A stretch of DNA of 64,000 bases from Paenibacillus sp. FSL H8-0537 (GCF_038051995.1 NZ_CP150290.1:5699001-5763000), one strand, 5' to 3'. Counted from the stretch's first letter, positions 34,701-45,181 are shown. Translations and numbers: made by a program. Notes: a model not told the origin generated them from the sequence alone.

Positions 34701-37700
34701 TCTTGTAAGTGCTGCGCTTGTAGAATAGCTTCAAAGTTGTTGTATTGTCTCCAGCTATTTTGCTTTTTAGCACAGTACCCGGATTGCTGTAATCAATCGT
34801 AAAGTTTTCATAGGACTTAGGTTGAATTGTCATTAGATCCACTTCGGTGCCGGTTGTACCGCGATAAGATTCTGTATCTACCACCGTATAAGTATTACTC
34901 GAAATATTTTGCTGTAAATACACGACTTGGTAAGAGGTATCCTCCCTTGCTATCCACTTTGCGGTATAGTTTGTATCTACAGTCGGCATAGTACTAGGAA
35001 CCTCCGGTGTCCATCCGGCAAACGTATATCCCAACCTCGACGGTATTGATGGTATACGTGCGGCAATGTTCTTGCCGAATTGCTCCGTTACCTTGATGAT
35101 CTGGGAACCTGTGTAGCCCAAATTGAAGCTCATCGTACGATTCGCTGGAGCGTAATACAATCTAGCGACCGTCGAACCATCTCCCTTGATATATACCCCG
35201 CTAACCGAACTATTCCTGTAGCCTTGATCCTTAAACTTATCGGATGTTATCCTAATCTCTGCTTCTGTAGTCCCGGCCAATGTTTCCGTATAAACAGGCG
35301 AAGACGCTGTTCCTGTATTCGGATCAATCAAATAATGCTCAACAGTATAAGCTGTATTTGTATTCGCAATCCATTGCGCATACAAATTGCGATCCTCTGC
35401 AGGCATTTGGCTTGGTATCGTCATCTTCGTACCACCAGAAGCCTCAGTGTACCATCCATTAAAGGTGTATCCCGGTTTGATCGGAGTTGCTACACTAATC
35501 TTCGCATTATAAGCGGCAGCGATAACTTCGGTCATTTCTCCATTCTGTGGATCCAATTGGAACGTATAGTCACCCGCTTTGGAAAGCCAAATTAACGGAA
35601 TGGTACGCTTGAGCGGTGCATAATTGAACGTAAGCGGTGAACCCTTCCATGTAATGACTAAGTTGCCCGTGCTTACTGGAATACTCGTATCGACTACCCT
35701 TATCCACCGGCGTTCTTTGTTATAGGAGAAGTTCGGATTATCTATCTGAACATCGAATTTCGTAGGATCAATCGAAAACTTACCGTGTTCGAGATATGTC
35801 TCTTCACTTGTATCCCCTGTTTTCAAATCGAGTAAGCTCATCGTTACTAGCTTCGTAGGTAAATATAGAGATGACGCCTTTCCTGCTAATGTAATTCCGA
35901 GCTTATCATCCTGCGGATAGGAGAAGTCGAAAACATTAGTTTGCTCCCCTACCGTATACAGCGGCCATGTATTCTCATACACGGGCACACTGCCCGAAAT
36001 AGCCCCATCGCCCAATTGTGCTCCTACTTCGACTTCCAAGTATAGACCAATCTCTACATATAGAGCGCCAGATGACCGGGTGGACTTTACCCCATTCATA
36101 TTTTTCAATTGATAGTAGAAATATCCCCATAAGTTCACGTATGCGCCGGGTTCTACAGAAATTCCAATGCTATTCCAATCAACGCTACCAATCCCTGCTT
36201 GTAGCTCCAGATGAATACCCGCCCGTAATCCGAGCGTACCCATGACATAGAATGTAAACTGATAATCACCGTCACCTGGCAGACTTACCGTGCTAGTATT
36301 ACCATCCAAACTTAGCACACGTAACGTAACCGAATAGCGCTTAGCAGTCTTGTAGTTAAAATCTGTCCCTATTGTTAGATTAACCTTTGCTTTGACAACG
36401 AATTTTGCTTCAAATTTGATTTCTATAAGCCCAAATACTACGCGCATGCTTTTTTCAAGAAGTGTCTTCTCGATTAAAGGAACCCAATCTGTATCGTTCT
36501 CCAGCATCTCTTGATATTTAGCCTTCAGTGTCGCCGAATCTACTCCCGTATCCTGCACACCATCAAGCAACGCTTGAATCTCTTTTGCGATGTTCAATAC
36601 CTTACCTAGTCGACCAGCATTCTTCTCTCCAAGCCAATCGTCCAGCGCATCACCCAACTTATCATGTTCAACGGTAGCAATCTCTGCAGTGATATTGATC
36701 CCGGTGTAGGTGCGAGCATCCAAATTAGCAGTAATAATATAATCATCTATGCTATACCAATAAGGGATGCCCCACAATGTAAGCCAATGTCCTTGCAGGT
36801 CTCCATTGATGCCGAGATCCAAGCTGATCTCCTCAATGAATGTTCCGGTCATATGGATAACAAGGTCACTCTCATCATGAATCCTAATTACAATGTCGGC
36901 CCCTACCTGAAGCTTAGCGCTAACTCCAGATGTTCGACCAGCAATGTTCTTAAGTGTCGTACCGAGTGAAGCAACGACAGTCAAATTCTCTACTTTGATT
37001 TTTTCCCCGCTACGAAGCTTCTCTGGTGAAATCCCCCGTGCTTGTGCCTTGAAGGTATCTGTTTCCATCGATAGGGTGGATAGATACTTCGCAGCTTGAT
37101 CGACGAATCCGCTATCTATCGCTTGACGCTCAATTTGTTCTTCTAACTTCGCAATATCCTCATCTGACAGCAATTGATCACCGTCAATTGCTTGGTGTTG
37201 ATAGATATTAAAGGCCTGCTCTATGTCCTGCATAGTAGCATCGGTATACTCGATAATATCCATCTCTGCCACAGGCGTAATCCTCGTGATCCGCCCATAA
37301 CTAGTTACTTTAGAACCTTCTTGAGCAAACTCACCCTCATAGAATGCAATAAAATCGCCCACATCAACGGTCGTAAGATCACTTAAGCCAAATGGCTCAT
37401 ATTGGCTATCGCTATAGTTCATCGCAACATGTTCTATCGTAATGGAGTTATTACTTGGGTCCCCATCCGTATCCGCTTCTTCACTCACTGGCAAAACATC
37501 TGGTCTGAACAATACCTGCTTGGCATCCGCGTGGTCATAGGTATAGATGTTGCCTTCAATCTTGGTAATCTGTATATAGGCAACGTCACCGTCGTCGCTA
37601 CCACTGGTATTTACCGTACGTTCATCAGGTCGAATGCCTTCGTAGATGGCTACGATATTGCCAGTTTTAACCTCGGTGCTTCCTACATACTTGAAAGTAC

Positions 37701-39213
37701 CGCTGCCCTTATTCGCCTCGGCAAGAGCAGTTTCGTTATTACCTACCGTGGCAGTTACTACCGAAATTGCAGGCGAATCCACATTCTCGCCATTCAGCTT
37801 CATATCCTTGACATCCTCGAAGGGTAGATAGACCATATTCGGATTCAACGGAATATTCATAGCTTCTTGTTTGGCAACACTGAACACATAGATGCTCGTT
37901 GTCACATCTTGACCTTGGAAGGATAGATTGTCGTTCATCAATGTAAGTTCATAAGTGTGACCCTCTTCAAATCTACCGTCTTCAGCGGCAGACACTACAT
38001 TGAAAGTACCCTGCATACCAATAACGCTAATTCCCGTAGAATCAGGGCCCGCTGTATCGACAAATGTCATCCCTGCCTTTACTTCCTCTGCCGTCAACTT
38101 ACCGGATGCATCGTTTACAGTAATGGTAAAGCCCGGCGCAACATCCAGCACCGAATAACTGGGAATACTCTGTACGGCATTACTCACATTATCAATATAC
38201 TTCGCATACAACTTCGTATCAGCAGTAACGCTACTGCCTTCTGCGAAGATAAGTGACAAATCACTGTCCCTAAACCATCCTTGAAAAATAAATCCTTCCT
38301 TTGCCGGTACAGGCAACTTATTTAGCGTTTTCCCTTCCCGTACCTTCTGAGCGGTTACTGCCGACCCGCCGTTGCTCTCAAACGTCAGCGTATATCCAGC
38401 GCCGTTGCCACCGTTGTTATTGCCGCTGTTACCGCCACCAGCACCAATGTTACTGCTAGGTTCAGGTGTTGATGTTGATGTTGGTGATGTCGTCGGTTGA
38501 TTTTGGTCTTGCCATTCCTTCACAATTACGTCACTGCGCATGAAGCTAGCAGCTGCTTCCGCACGAGTTGCTTGGGCATGCGGGTTGAAGTTACCATTTT
38601 TATCGCCGACGAACAAGCCTGCTTGCCACAGTTTTACAATAGCATTGGCTGCCCAAGGTGATGCACTCACAAGATCTGCTGGTGCTGTGGTTACGGAATT
38701 ATTAGTTTGATAGGGAATTTGATAGTGTTCAAAGTAACGTAAAGTCATCGTCGCCATCTGTTCCCTAGTTATTGTGTCATTTGCAGAAAAGTTCTGGTTG
38801 CCCGTACCAACAGTAATCCCCGTCTTAACTGCCCACTCCACATACGGTGCATACCAAACCCCCGTCTGCACATCGGCAAAAGTCGAGACAGGATACTCCC
38901 TTATATCCACACCTGCCATTCTTCCAAGTGCTGTCACATACATGGCACGAGTCATCGTTCCATGAGGCGAGAAAGTATCCACACCCGTTCCGTTAAATAA
39001 TCCATTCTGTTGGGCATAGACTACCTCATCGTAGAACCAATCCGTTATACTAACATCTTGAAATTCGTCCGTTCGATTCATATTTTGAAAACTACTAGGT
39101 TCTGTTGCTGCCACCTGAGGCACTGGCAACAAGCTCACTAACATGCTGATGGCAATCATCAATGCAAGTAGACGCGATTTTAATTTCCATGCCTGTTTAA
39201 TTACTTGTTTCAT
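31759..39213 (-). CDS. Giant SLH-anchored surface protein with InlB-type repeats and C-terminal propeller
   Basis: A 2484-residue exported protein. A signal peptide (SRLLALMIAISMLVSLLPVP) is followed by three SLH domains at about 45-230, a Thr/Ser/Pro linker (TTSPTSTSTPEPSSN) and a Gly/Asn stretch. One InlB B-type repeat (Flg_new) lies near 270-340. A ~850-residue middle region with large soluble domains follows. About twelve InlB-type repeats in all are readable, the last eight in tandem, each of the form YTVSFDSNGGTS...GYxFxGWYxDxxLTxxYxFxTxV...LYAKW. Two mid-protein repeats are longer and contain MucBP-like YTVEHYLIDPNTG. The C-terminal 300 residues hold about six propeller-like blades (DSQGNLFAAF, KYENGEWIEIG). 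AGAGGA lies nine bases before the ATG. A role in adhesion is likely but inferred. Confidence 0.9.
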   Translation of the reverse strand: MKQVIKQAWKLKSRLLALMIAISMLVSLLPVPQVAATEPSSFQNMNRTDEFQDVSITDWFYDEVVYAQQNGLFNGTGVDTFSPHGTMTRAMYVTALGRMAGVDIREYPVSTFADVQTGVWYAPYVEWAVKTGITVGTGNQNFSANDTITREQMATMTLRYFEHYQIPYQTNNSVTTAPADLVSASPWAANAIVKLWQAGLFVGDKNGNFNPHAQATRAEAAASFMRSDVIVKEWQDQNQPTTSPTSTSTPEPSSNIGAGGGNSGNNNGGNGAGYTLTFESNGGSAVTAQKVREGKTLNKLPVPAKEGFIFQGWFRDSDLSLIFAEGSSVTADTKLYAKYIDNVSNAVQSIPSYSVLDVAPGFTITVNDASGKLTAEEVKAGMTFVDTAGPDSTGISVIGMQGTFNVVSAAEDGRFEEGHTYELTLMNDNLSFQGQDVTTSIYVFSVAKQEAMNIPLNPNMVYLPFEDVKDMKLNGENVDSPAISVVTATVGNNETALAEANKGSGTFKYVGSTEVKTGNIVAIYEGIRPDERTVNTSGSDDGDVAYIQITKIEGNIYTYDHADAKQVLFRPDVLPVSEEADTDGDPSNNSITIEHVAMNYSDSQYEPFGLSDLTTVDVGDFIAFYEGEFAQEGSKVTSYGRITRITPVAEMDIIEYTDATMQDIEQAFNIYQHQAIDGDQLLSDEDIAKLEEQIERQAIDSGFVDQAAKYLSTLSMETDTFKAQARGISPEKLRSGEKIKVENLTVVASLGTTLKNIAGRTSGVSAKLQVGADIVIRIHDESDLVIHMTGTFIEEISLDLGINGDLQGHWLTLWGIPYWYSIDDYIITANLDARTYTGINITAEIATVEHDKLGDALDDWLGEKNAGRLGKVLNIAKEIQALLDGVQDTGVDSATLKAKYQEMLENDTDWVPLIEKTLLEKSMRVVFGLIEIKFEAKFVVKAKVNLTIGTDFNYKTAKRYSVTLRVLSLDGNTSTVSLPGDGDYQFTFYVMGTLGLRAGIHLELQAGIGSVDWNSIGISVEPGAYVNLWGYFYYQLKNMNGVKSTRSSGALYVEIGLYLEVEVGAQLGDGAISGSVPVYENTWPLYTVGEQTNVFDFSYPQDDKLGITLAGKASSLYLPTKLVTMSLLDLKTGDTSEETYLEHGKFSIDPTKFDVQIDNPNFSYNKERRWIRVVDTSIPVSTGNLVITWKGSPLTFNYAPLKRTIPLIWLSKAGDYTFQLDPQNGEMTEVIAAAYNAKISVATPIKPGYTFNGWYTEASGGTKMTIPSQMPAEDRNLYAQWIANTNTAYTVEHYLIDPNTGTASSPVYTETLAGTTEAEIRITSDKFKDQGYRNSSVSGVYIKGDGSTVARLYYAPANRTMSFNLGYTGSQIIKVTEQFGKNIAARIPSIPSRLGYTFAGWTPEVPSTMPTVDTNYTAKWIAREDTSYQVVYLQQNISSNTYTVVDTESYRGTTGTEVDLMTIQPKSYENFTIDYSNPGTVLKSKIAGDNTTTLKLFYKRSTYKMKINYNGAGMDTSEIDVPYGATTSLRLGTPIRQGYTFAGWLPAPPQTMPNQNVEFTAQWTGNNYTVSFNVNGASQEVADQTLGYGDKVIIPTAPTREDYVFGGWYRDITLTNAYDFATAVVSGNFTLYAKWNELSYTVSFDSSGGTSVPDQTVKKGAVVSIPTDPTREGYEFAGWYRDNALTNGYDFTTAVVTGDMTLYAKWNKKQLKSYTVSFDSNGGTSLPNQTVEEGAVVMAPENPTQEGYVFDGWYSDNALTSAYNFKTAIVTDDITLYAKWIKKQQDSLTVTFDSNGGTSVPGQTVQKGSIVRVPTSPTREGYSFVGWFSDSALTKAYIFSTRVETGELTLYASWSRRSYTVVFNERGGTPVSSQTVGAGEMAIVPEGFTREGHTFAGWFSDSALTKAYNFTDPVVRNISLYAKWTINSYTVSFNNNGGGHINSVEVIYGNKINIPSNPGRDGYVFGGWYIDPALTELYNFKTSYVYNDITLYAKWTVNYTVSFETNGGSAVANQSVIHGESATIPNSNKDSYAFEGWYIDADLTEVYDFKTPVTSPITLYAKWITGSYTFTFDSNGGSSIGGGRVPTGGKVSKPTGVYYTPRLEGYVLAGWYSDSSLTSPYDFETPVTADITLYAKWVPSPWQAIGSPTEEYSPQYAIDSQGNLFAAFAQGSSVIVKKYENGEWIEIGNSGGSNVTVYGVDIGIDSNDTLYITYSLNDGFYVDYYTVVRKYDGFKWDTIGSPTNGLVNKKNPKISFDGANNPYVVYSSAGYEDRLQGVVKYDGTNWVSVSGGIDLSKGAYYSPDITFDKNNTPYLFFRTSEKTVLKYEDGSWKDAINDNSSGDLRGGSSSIAFGLNNELYFAYSGNNVIGLTQYTIPDWEPVGISHPLQTSSRGLGIPMVVDSKGTLYIAYNDVANGNRLTVMKYDGSWHPVGEVAISGDMPDYLQLIIDSQDNIYVMYQEITNQGEVKTFVKKYEPSLDLVSP

Positions 39214-39599
39214 CCCTTTTTATCCTCTCTATTAGTAGTTTTGAATCTCTTTCGTTGCCGTGTTCGCACGCTTATTATCAGACTCAAGTACGGTATCCCA
39301 CTGACCGCTTCGTCATTACAAATGCATCGTCCCCCGGCTTCAGTTATACTTACTTACCTTCCTTACATAACAACTAAAATTGCGACAGTAAATGCGCAAA
39401 TCCTATCATTTTCGCCCTCTCATCCTACCATGATTGATAGAATCATCGGTGAATTACAAAGAAAACTTTAAACTTGTAACCATTTTTTTCCATCAACTAA
39501 CTCACCTAGCTTGTCTGATCATTCCTGAAGTTTACCTTCGTAGTATTCTTAAACCGACTGTCATCCAGAAAATCCTTATAAGCAAATTTAAACAACAAA
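39214..39599. other. Intergenic region upstream of the giant SLH gene
   Basis: About 385 bp of AT-rich DNA that must contain the promoter of the SLH gene. Apart from the ribosome site I found no hexamer pair with proper spacing, palindrome or gene. Confidence 0.4.
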
Positions 39600-39618
39600 A
39601 AAAACCACTCCCTAATAG
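39600..39618. terminator. Left arm of a terminator split by an IS element
   Basis: AAAAACCACTCCCTAATA (39600-39617) pairs with TATTAAGAAGTGGTTTTT at 42796-42813 once the IS between them is removed: an 18-bp stem with two wobble/mismatch positions and a 4-base GAAT loop, with T runs on both strands. It formerly separated groEL from the SLH gene. Confidence 0.75.
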
Positions 39619-39667
39619 TGAACTGTAACCTCAATTATGGACAGTGTTAAAAAACGGTATTGAAGCC

Positions 39668-39700
39668 TTAAGCAGCTAGGAGATGACTTCTGAATTCATC
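39668..39700 (-). pseudogene. 3' end of the interrupted IS3-family transposase
   Basis: Eleven codons on the minus strand, DEFRSHLLAA and a TAA stop at 39668-39670. They complete the transposase frame that is cut at 41383 by the IS1182-family insertion: the upstream part ends MTPDEF, and IS3 transposases normally end MTPDEFRSHL-type. Confidence 0.85.
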
Positions 39701-39732
39701 GAGGCCACTGAAAAAGTCCACACCTTAGAAAT

Positions 39733-39760
39733 AGAATACCTTTCCTCGATTTTGCGAGGA
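39733..39760 (+). terminator. Inward-facing hairpin at the left end of the IS1182-family element
   Basis: AGAATACC-TTCCTCG pairs with CGAGGAA-GGTATTCT (one bulge) around ATTTTG, followed by GTTTTG on the plus strand, just before the transposase promoter region. Such hairpins protect an IS from outside transcription. Confidence 0.65.
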
Positions 39761-39814
39761 AGGGTATTCTGTTTTGCTGTATAATAGCTGTAATAATTCT
39801 AGGCGGTGTCTCGG

Positions 39815-41275
39815 ATGATTTCAAATCAACAAACTCTTAACCTCAGCCCGTATGTGGGAATTTACGATATAGTTGTACCTAAAGATAATATGCTCCGCCA
39901 AATTATTGACCTTGTTGATTTTTCTTTTGTCCATGAAGAATTACAAAATAAATATTGCCTTGATAACGGTCGCAATGCAGTACCTCCTATACGTATGTTC
40001 AAATATTTATTATTGAAATCTATTTTCGATGTATCCGATGTGGATGTTGTAGAACGATCGAAATATGACATGTCTTTTAAATATTTCTTGGATATGGCGC
40101 CGGAAGATGGCGTCATTAATTCGAGTTCTTTAACGAAGTTTCGAAAACTTCGTTTGAAAGATGTAAACCTACTAGACATACTTATTCAAAAAACAGTAGC
40201 GATTGCATTGGAAAAAGAAATCATAAAAAGTACCGCGATTATTGTAGACGCCACACATTCAAAAGCGCGTTACAATCAAAAATCACCCAAAGAGATTTTA
40301 ATGGAGAAGTCCAAGCTGCTACGAAAAGCCGTTTATCAAATGGATGAAAAGATGAAAGATAAATTCCCTTCAAAAACAACAACAAACAAATTGGAAGATG
40401 AATTGGACTATTGCCGAAAAGTCATTCAGGCTGTGGAAAAGGAAGAAAAGATTCGCGAATACCCAAAAGTAAAAGAAAAGCTGAACTATTTAAAAGAAAT
40501 CGTAGAAGATCACGAAGAGCATCTTCAATTCGCAAATGATCCGGATGCACGTTTAGGTCACAAAACAGCCGACTCCTCTTTCTTCGGATATAAAACACAT
40601 CTTGCAATGAATGAAGAACGAATCATTACAGCAGCGGTGATTACGACGGGTGAAAAGAATGATGGAAAACAACTTCAAACTCTCATCGAAAAAAGTCATG
40701 ACACAGGTATGAAGATCGATACCGTTATTGGAGATGCAGCCTATTCTGAAAAAGATAATATTCAGTATGCCAATCACAACGAATTACAATTAATATCAAA
40801 ATTAAACCCTAATATCACACAAGGAACTCGTAAAAAAGAAGAGGAATTTGAGTTTAATAAAGATGCAGGTATGTACGTTTGTAAAGCTGGACATATGGCG
40901 ATTCAAAGAGCGCGCACAGGTAAGAAAGGTATGAATAATAACCAAAAGAATACCTACATGTTTGACATTGAAAAATGCAAAGTATGTCCAATGAAAGACG
41001 GGTGCTATAAAGAAGGTGCGAAAAGTAAAACCTATTCTGTAACCATCAAATCCACCGAACATAAGGAACATGAGGCATTTCAAAATAGTGATGATTTCAA
41101 GGAGAAATCGAAAGAACGTTATAAAATTGAAGCGAAAAACAGTGAACTCAAGCATAGACACGGGTATGATGTTGCATCGTCCTCGGGTCTTGTTGGCATG
41201 CAAATGCAAGGTGCCATGGCCATATTTTCTGTTAATCTCAAGCGAATCATTACACTCATGAAAGATTCAAAGTAA
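39815..41275 (+). CDS. IS1182-family transposase
   Basis: A 486-residue DDE transposase of the IS1182/DUF772 type. The N-terminal domain has NAVPPIRMFKYLLLKSIFDV. Catalytic region: first Asp in AIIVDATHSKARYNQ, second Asp in IDTVIGDAAYSEKDN, and the Glu in YKIEAKNSELKHRHGYDVAS. A zinc-ribbon-like Cys cluster (KCKVCPMKDGC) lies between. The frame starts at GTG 39806 or ATG 39815; the ATG is preferred by family length. No frameshift or stop is seen, so it is probably active. Codon use is AT-rich, unlike the chromosome on either side. Confidence 0.92.
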   Translation: MISNQQTLNLSPYVGIYDIVVPKDNMLRQIIDLVDFSFVHEELQNKYCLDNGRNAVPPIRMFKYLLLKSIFDVSDVDVVERSKYDMSFKYFLDMAPEDGVINSSSLTKFRKLRLKDVNLLDILIQKTVAIALEKEIIKSTAIIVDATHSKARYNQKSPKEILMEKSKLLRKAVYQMDEKMKDKFPSKTTTNKLEDELDYCRKVIQAVEKEEKIREYPKVKEKLNYLKEIVEDHEEHLQFANDPDARLGHKTADSSFFGYKTHLAMNEERIITAAVITTGEKNDGKQLQTLIEKSHDTGMKIDTVIGDAAYSEKDNIQYANHNELQLISKLNPNITQGTRKKEEEFEFNKDAGMYVCKAGHMAIQRARTGKKGMNNNQKNTYMFDIEKCKVCPMKDGCYKEGAKSKTYSVTIKSTEHKEHEAFQNSDDFKEKSKERYKIEAKNSELKHRHGYDVASSSGLVGMQMQGAMAIFSVNLKRIITLMKDSK

Positions 41276-41287
41276 AAGAATAAAGAG

Positions 41288-41331
41288 AAAGGCGATATTC
41301 CGTTCCAATGTGAACGAAATTTCGCCTTTTT
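41288..41331 (+). terminator. Terminator of the IS1182-family transposase gene
   Basis: AAAGGCGA...TCCGTTC pairs with GAACGaA...TCGCCTTT around a CAATGT loop, ending in TTTTT, 12 bp after the transposase stop codon. Confidence 0.8.
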
Positions 41332-41346
41332 GATTTAAAACAAATC

Positions 41347-42690
41347 TTAACAAATTATAAACGTAAGTTTTTCAGTGGCCTCGAATTCATCAGGAGTCAT
41401 CTTTTTTAGTGTCCACTGATAGCGTTCTGTATTGTAGTGGATCACATACTCATTAACCCGTAGCCGCAGCTCTTTAAGAGATTTACAGTCCTTGTAGTCA
41501 AGCTCGTCCTTCATATGACCAAAGAACGTCTCCATGGACGCATTATCCCAGCAGTTCCCTTTACGAGACATCGACTGCTTAAACCCAGCTTCGGCGATGA
41601 GGAGGCGGGTTTTCGGGTGCGTATAGTGCATGCCCTGGTCAGAATGGAAGATGGCATCGGGATGAATATTTCTGTCCAATCGTTTGAGTAGGCGAGCCAC
41701 TGTCCGCTCAACCAAGGATAGCTCCAGCGTTGAAGATAGATAGTGTGCCAGAATCTGCTTCGTAGCACCGTCCTTCACACAAGAAAGATATGCCCATTGA
41801 CCGCCACCATAGCGCATGTATGTGATATCTGTAAGGAGGACTTTCTCTGGTTCTCCTTGATCAAACTGACGCTCTAGGAGATTAGGACATGTACGATGTT
41901 CTTGTGTTGCTTTAGCCATTTTGCGATAGGGATTGGTTTGACGGATCGTAGCTACTAGCCCAAACTTGCGCATGATACGACGAATCTTTTTATGATTCAT
42001 GACAATGCCATTCAGTCTCTCCAGCCTCATTTTGATAACCAATGCGCCTACTTTCCCATTCAATGCTTCAAAATGCTCCCTAATAAGCTGAAAGTCGTAT
42101 TGATCGGCTGTCTCTCGCAATTGACGCGACTCTTCAGCGTTACACCAACGGTAATAGCCACTTGCACTTACTCCGGCAATCTTACAGAGGTAACGTGTTA
42201 AACGTCGTAAATCATGCTTACGAATCGTTTGATGAATGAGCTGAAAGCGCTCGGAAGGTGTCAACTCCTTACTTTTTCGCCTTTCGAGCGCTTCTAGCTT
42301 TTTTAATAGCTCGTTCTCCGCTTCAAGGAGTTTAATCCGAGCTTCTGCTTGTTGCAGCTTCTCTTCCACTGATGATTCCGTTTTTGATCGTCTACCCGTA
42401 CTTCCAAGGCCTCGGCGCTCTTCTAACAAACCAGCCTCACCGTGCTTAGTGTAGGTCTCTCTCCAGCGATAGAGGCTTTCTGTAGGTGTTCTCTGGCCAA
42501 CGAGCTCAATACTAAAGCCTGCTTTCAAAAAAATCTCCATTGGTGGCTCTCCTGCCTGGTTAGCTTGCACTGCTGCGAGTTTAAAAGCTGGAGCATACGA
42601 GACGTTTCTCCCCGATACGCGGCTGACATTCGGATTGGACTCCAATAGCCTGATCTCTGTTTCAGTAAATCCTGTTCTGATTTTCCTCAT
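41347..42690 (-). pseudogene. IS3-family transposase, 3' end disrupted by IS1182-family insertion
   Basis: A fused OrfA-OrfB type transposase. The N-terminal part has two helix-turn-helix regions (FKLAAVQANQAGEPPMEIFL and SLYRWRETYTKHGEAGLLEE) and a coiled coil (LQQAEARIKLLEAENELLKK). The rve integrase core shows the catalytic Asp in LLTDITYMRYGGGQWAYL, Asp in IFHSDQGMHYTH and Glu in GNCWDNASMETFFGHMKDEL. The native frame ends at 41383 (MTPDEF); the last 11 codons plus stop (EATEKLTFIIC) come from the inserted IS. All catalytic residues survive, so residual activity is possible. Start 42690 is chosen over in-frame ATGs at 42699 and inside the terminal repeat. Confidence 0.88.
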
Positions 42691-42788
42691 GATGTTCATT
42701 CCCCATGTATTCTCGATAGTATGATTAAAGCACAAAAACCCGTAAGAGGTCACTTTTTTCAAGTGTCCATCTTACGGGTTACAGTTCA

Positions 42789-42813
42789 ATAGAATTATTA
42801 AGAAGTGGTTTTT
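42789..42813. terminator. Right arm of the terminator split by the IS element
   Basis: ATAG target-site copy (42789-42792), AAT, then TATTAAGAAGTGGTTTTT (42796-42813), complementary to the left arm at 39600-39617. It lies about 210 bp downstream of the groEL stop and followed by T-rich sequence on the plus strand. Confidence 0.75.
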
Positions 42814-43024
42814 GTTTGATTTATTATTTATAACTGTGACTGCTTCACAAGTCGTGGTCATTACAACCTCAATTTATGAAGCAAAATGCTGGGATGATAT
42901 AAAGCTGAAAGGCTCGGAAGCCTTGTCAGTTCTACCGCATGGAGCGTTTTTCAGCTCCATCGGCGATGAAATCTACCGCTTAAGCGCGGTCGCTCATCAT
43001 CGAATTACTCCGATAATGCTTTCA

Positions 43025-44665
<1,641 letters not shown>

Positions 44666-44750
44666 TTACCTCCCGAAAATATATTCATATAAGTATGCTT
44701 AACGGCCTGCGCCGTTTCGTTAAAGTCCAGTCAAGCTGTATGTGAGCAGC

Positions 44751-45032
44751 CTATTCAAAGATCGCGTGAATGTCGCTTTCTTTCATAATCAAATACTCTT
44801 TGCCGTCGTATTTGACTTCTGTTCCCGCATATTTGGAGAAAAGGACGCGATCGCCTTCTTTAACTTCAAGCGCTACGCGAACTCCGTCTTTCAGCGCGCC
44901 GCTGCCAACAGCCACCACTTTACCTTCTTGCGGTTTTTCCTTAGCCGAATCTGGCAAAACGATACCGCTTGCAGTCGTTTCTTCTTTCGCGATCGCTTCT
45001 ACTAATACACGTTCACCCAAAGGTCTGATCAT
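44751..45032 (-). CDS. groES: Co-chaperonin GroES (10 kDa)
   Basis: A 93-residue co-chaperonin. It has the typical start [12 protein letters not shown], the mobile loop [20 protein letters not shown] that contacts GroEL, and the C-terminal [25 protein letters not shown] lies just upstream of the ATG. It is the first gene of the groESL operon, downstream of a CIRCE element. Confidence 0.98.
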   Translation of the reverse strand: MIRPLGERVLVEAIAKEETTASGIVLPDSAKEKPQEGKVVAVGSGALKDGVRVALEVKEGDRVLFSKYAGTEVKYDGKEYLIMKESDIHAIFE

Positions 45033-45071
45033 TGAAAATAGCCTCCTTTAAAAATTTGTCGCTTATTTTTG

Positions 45072-45098
45072 TTAGCACTCATGAGCATGAAGTGCTAA
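45072..45098. promoter_or_regulatory. CIRCE operator of the groESL operon
   Basis: TTAGCACTC (45072-45080), nine bases, then AAGTGCTAA (45090-45098). This is the CIRCE element bound by HrcA, with one deviation from GAGTGCTAA in the second half. It lies between promoter and groES. Confidence 0.93.
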
Positions 45099-45109
45099 CA
45101 ATCATGTTT

Positions 45110-45138
45110 ATCATACTTTTTTTCGTTATTAATTTCAA
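45110..45138 (-). promoter_or_regulatory. Sigma-A promoter of groESL
   Basis: On the minus strand TTGAAA (45133-45138), a 17-bp spacer and TATGAT (45110-45115), just upstream of the CIRCE element, as in other Firmicutes. Confidence 0.85.
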
Positions 45139-45181
45139 GTGCTTGGGAATGATTTTTGCAGGAAATTTACATACCATTGGC

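Larger units (their letters stand above)
39701..41382 (+). mobile_element. IS1182-family insertion sequence (1682 bp)
   Basis: A complete element with perfect 15-bp terminal inverted repeats, GAGGCCACTGAAAAA (39701-39715) and TTTTTCAGTGGCCTC (41368-41382), and a 9-bp direct repeat GAATTCATC on each side (39692-39700, 41383-41391). It holds one intact transposase gene and hairpins at both ends. It lies inside the transposase of the IS3-family element, so it arrived later. Confidence 0.92.
39619..42788 (-). mobile_element. IS3-family (IS150-like) element interrupted by an IS1182-family element
   Basis: The ends are imperfect 25-bp inverted repeats: TGAACTGTAACC then six variable bases then ATGGACA at the left (39619-39643), and the inverted equivalent at the right (42764-42788). 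A 4-bp direct repeat ATAG (39615-39618 and 42789-42792) flanks the element. Without the nested IS and one 9-bp target copy it would be about 1.48 kb. It carries one transposase frame on the minus strand. The insertion point is the loop of a terminator hairpin. Confidence 0.88.

Noticed and set aside
39806..39814. GTG start for the IS1182-family transposase
   Set aside because: Possible, but the ATG three codons later gives the usual N-terminus; the choice does not affect the call.
42909..42924. AAGGCT-CGGA-AGCCTT hairpin as the groEL terminator
   Set aside because: The stem is only 6 bp and no T run follows on the minus strand; the IS-split hairpin is the better terminator.
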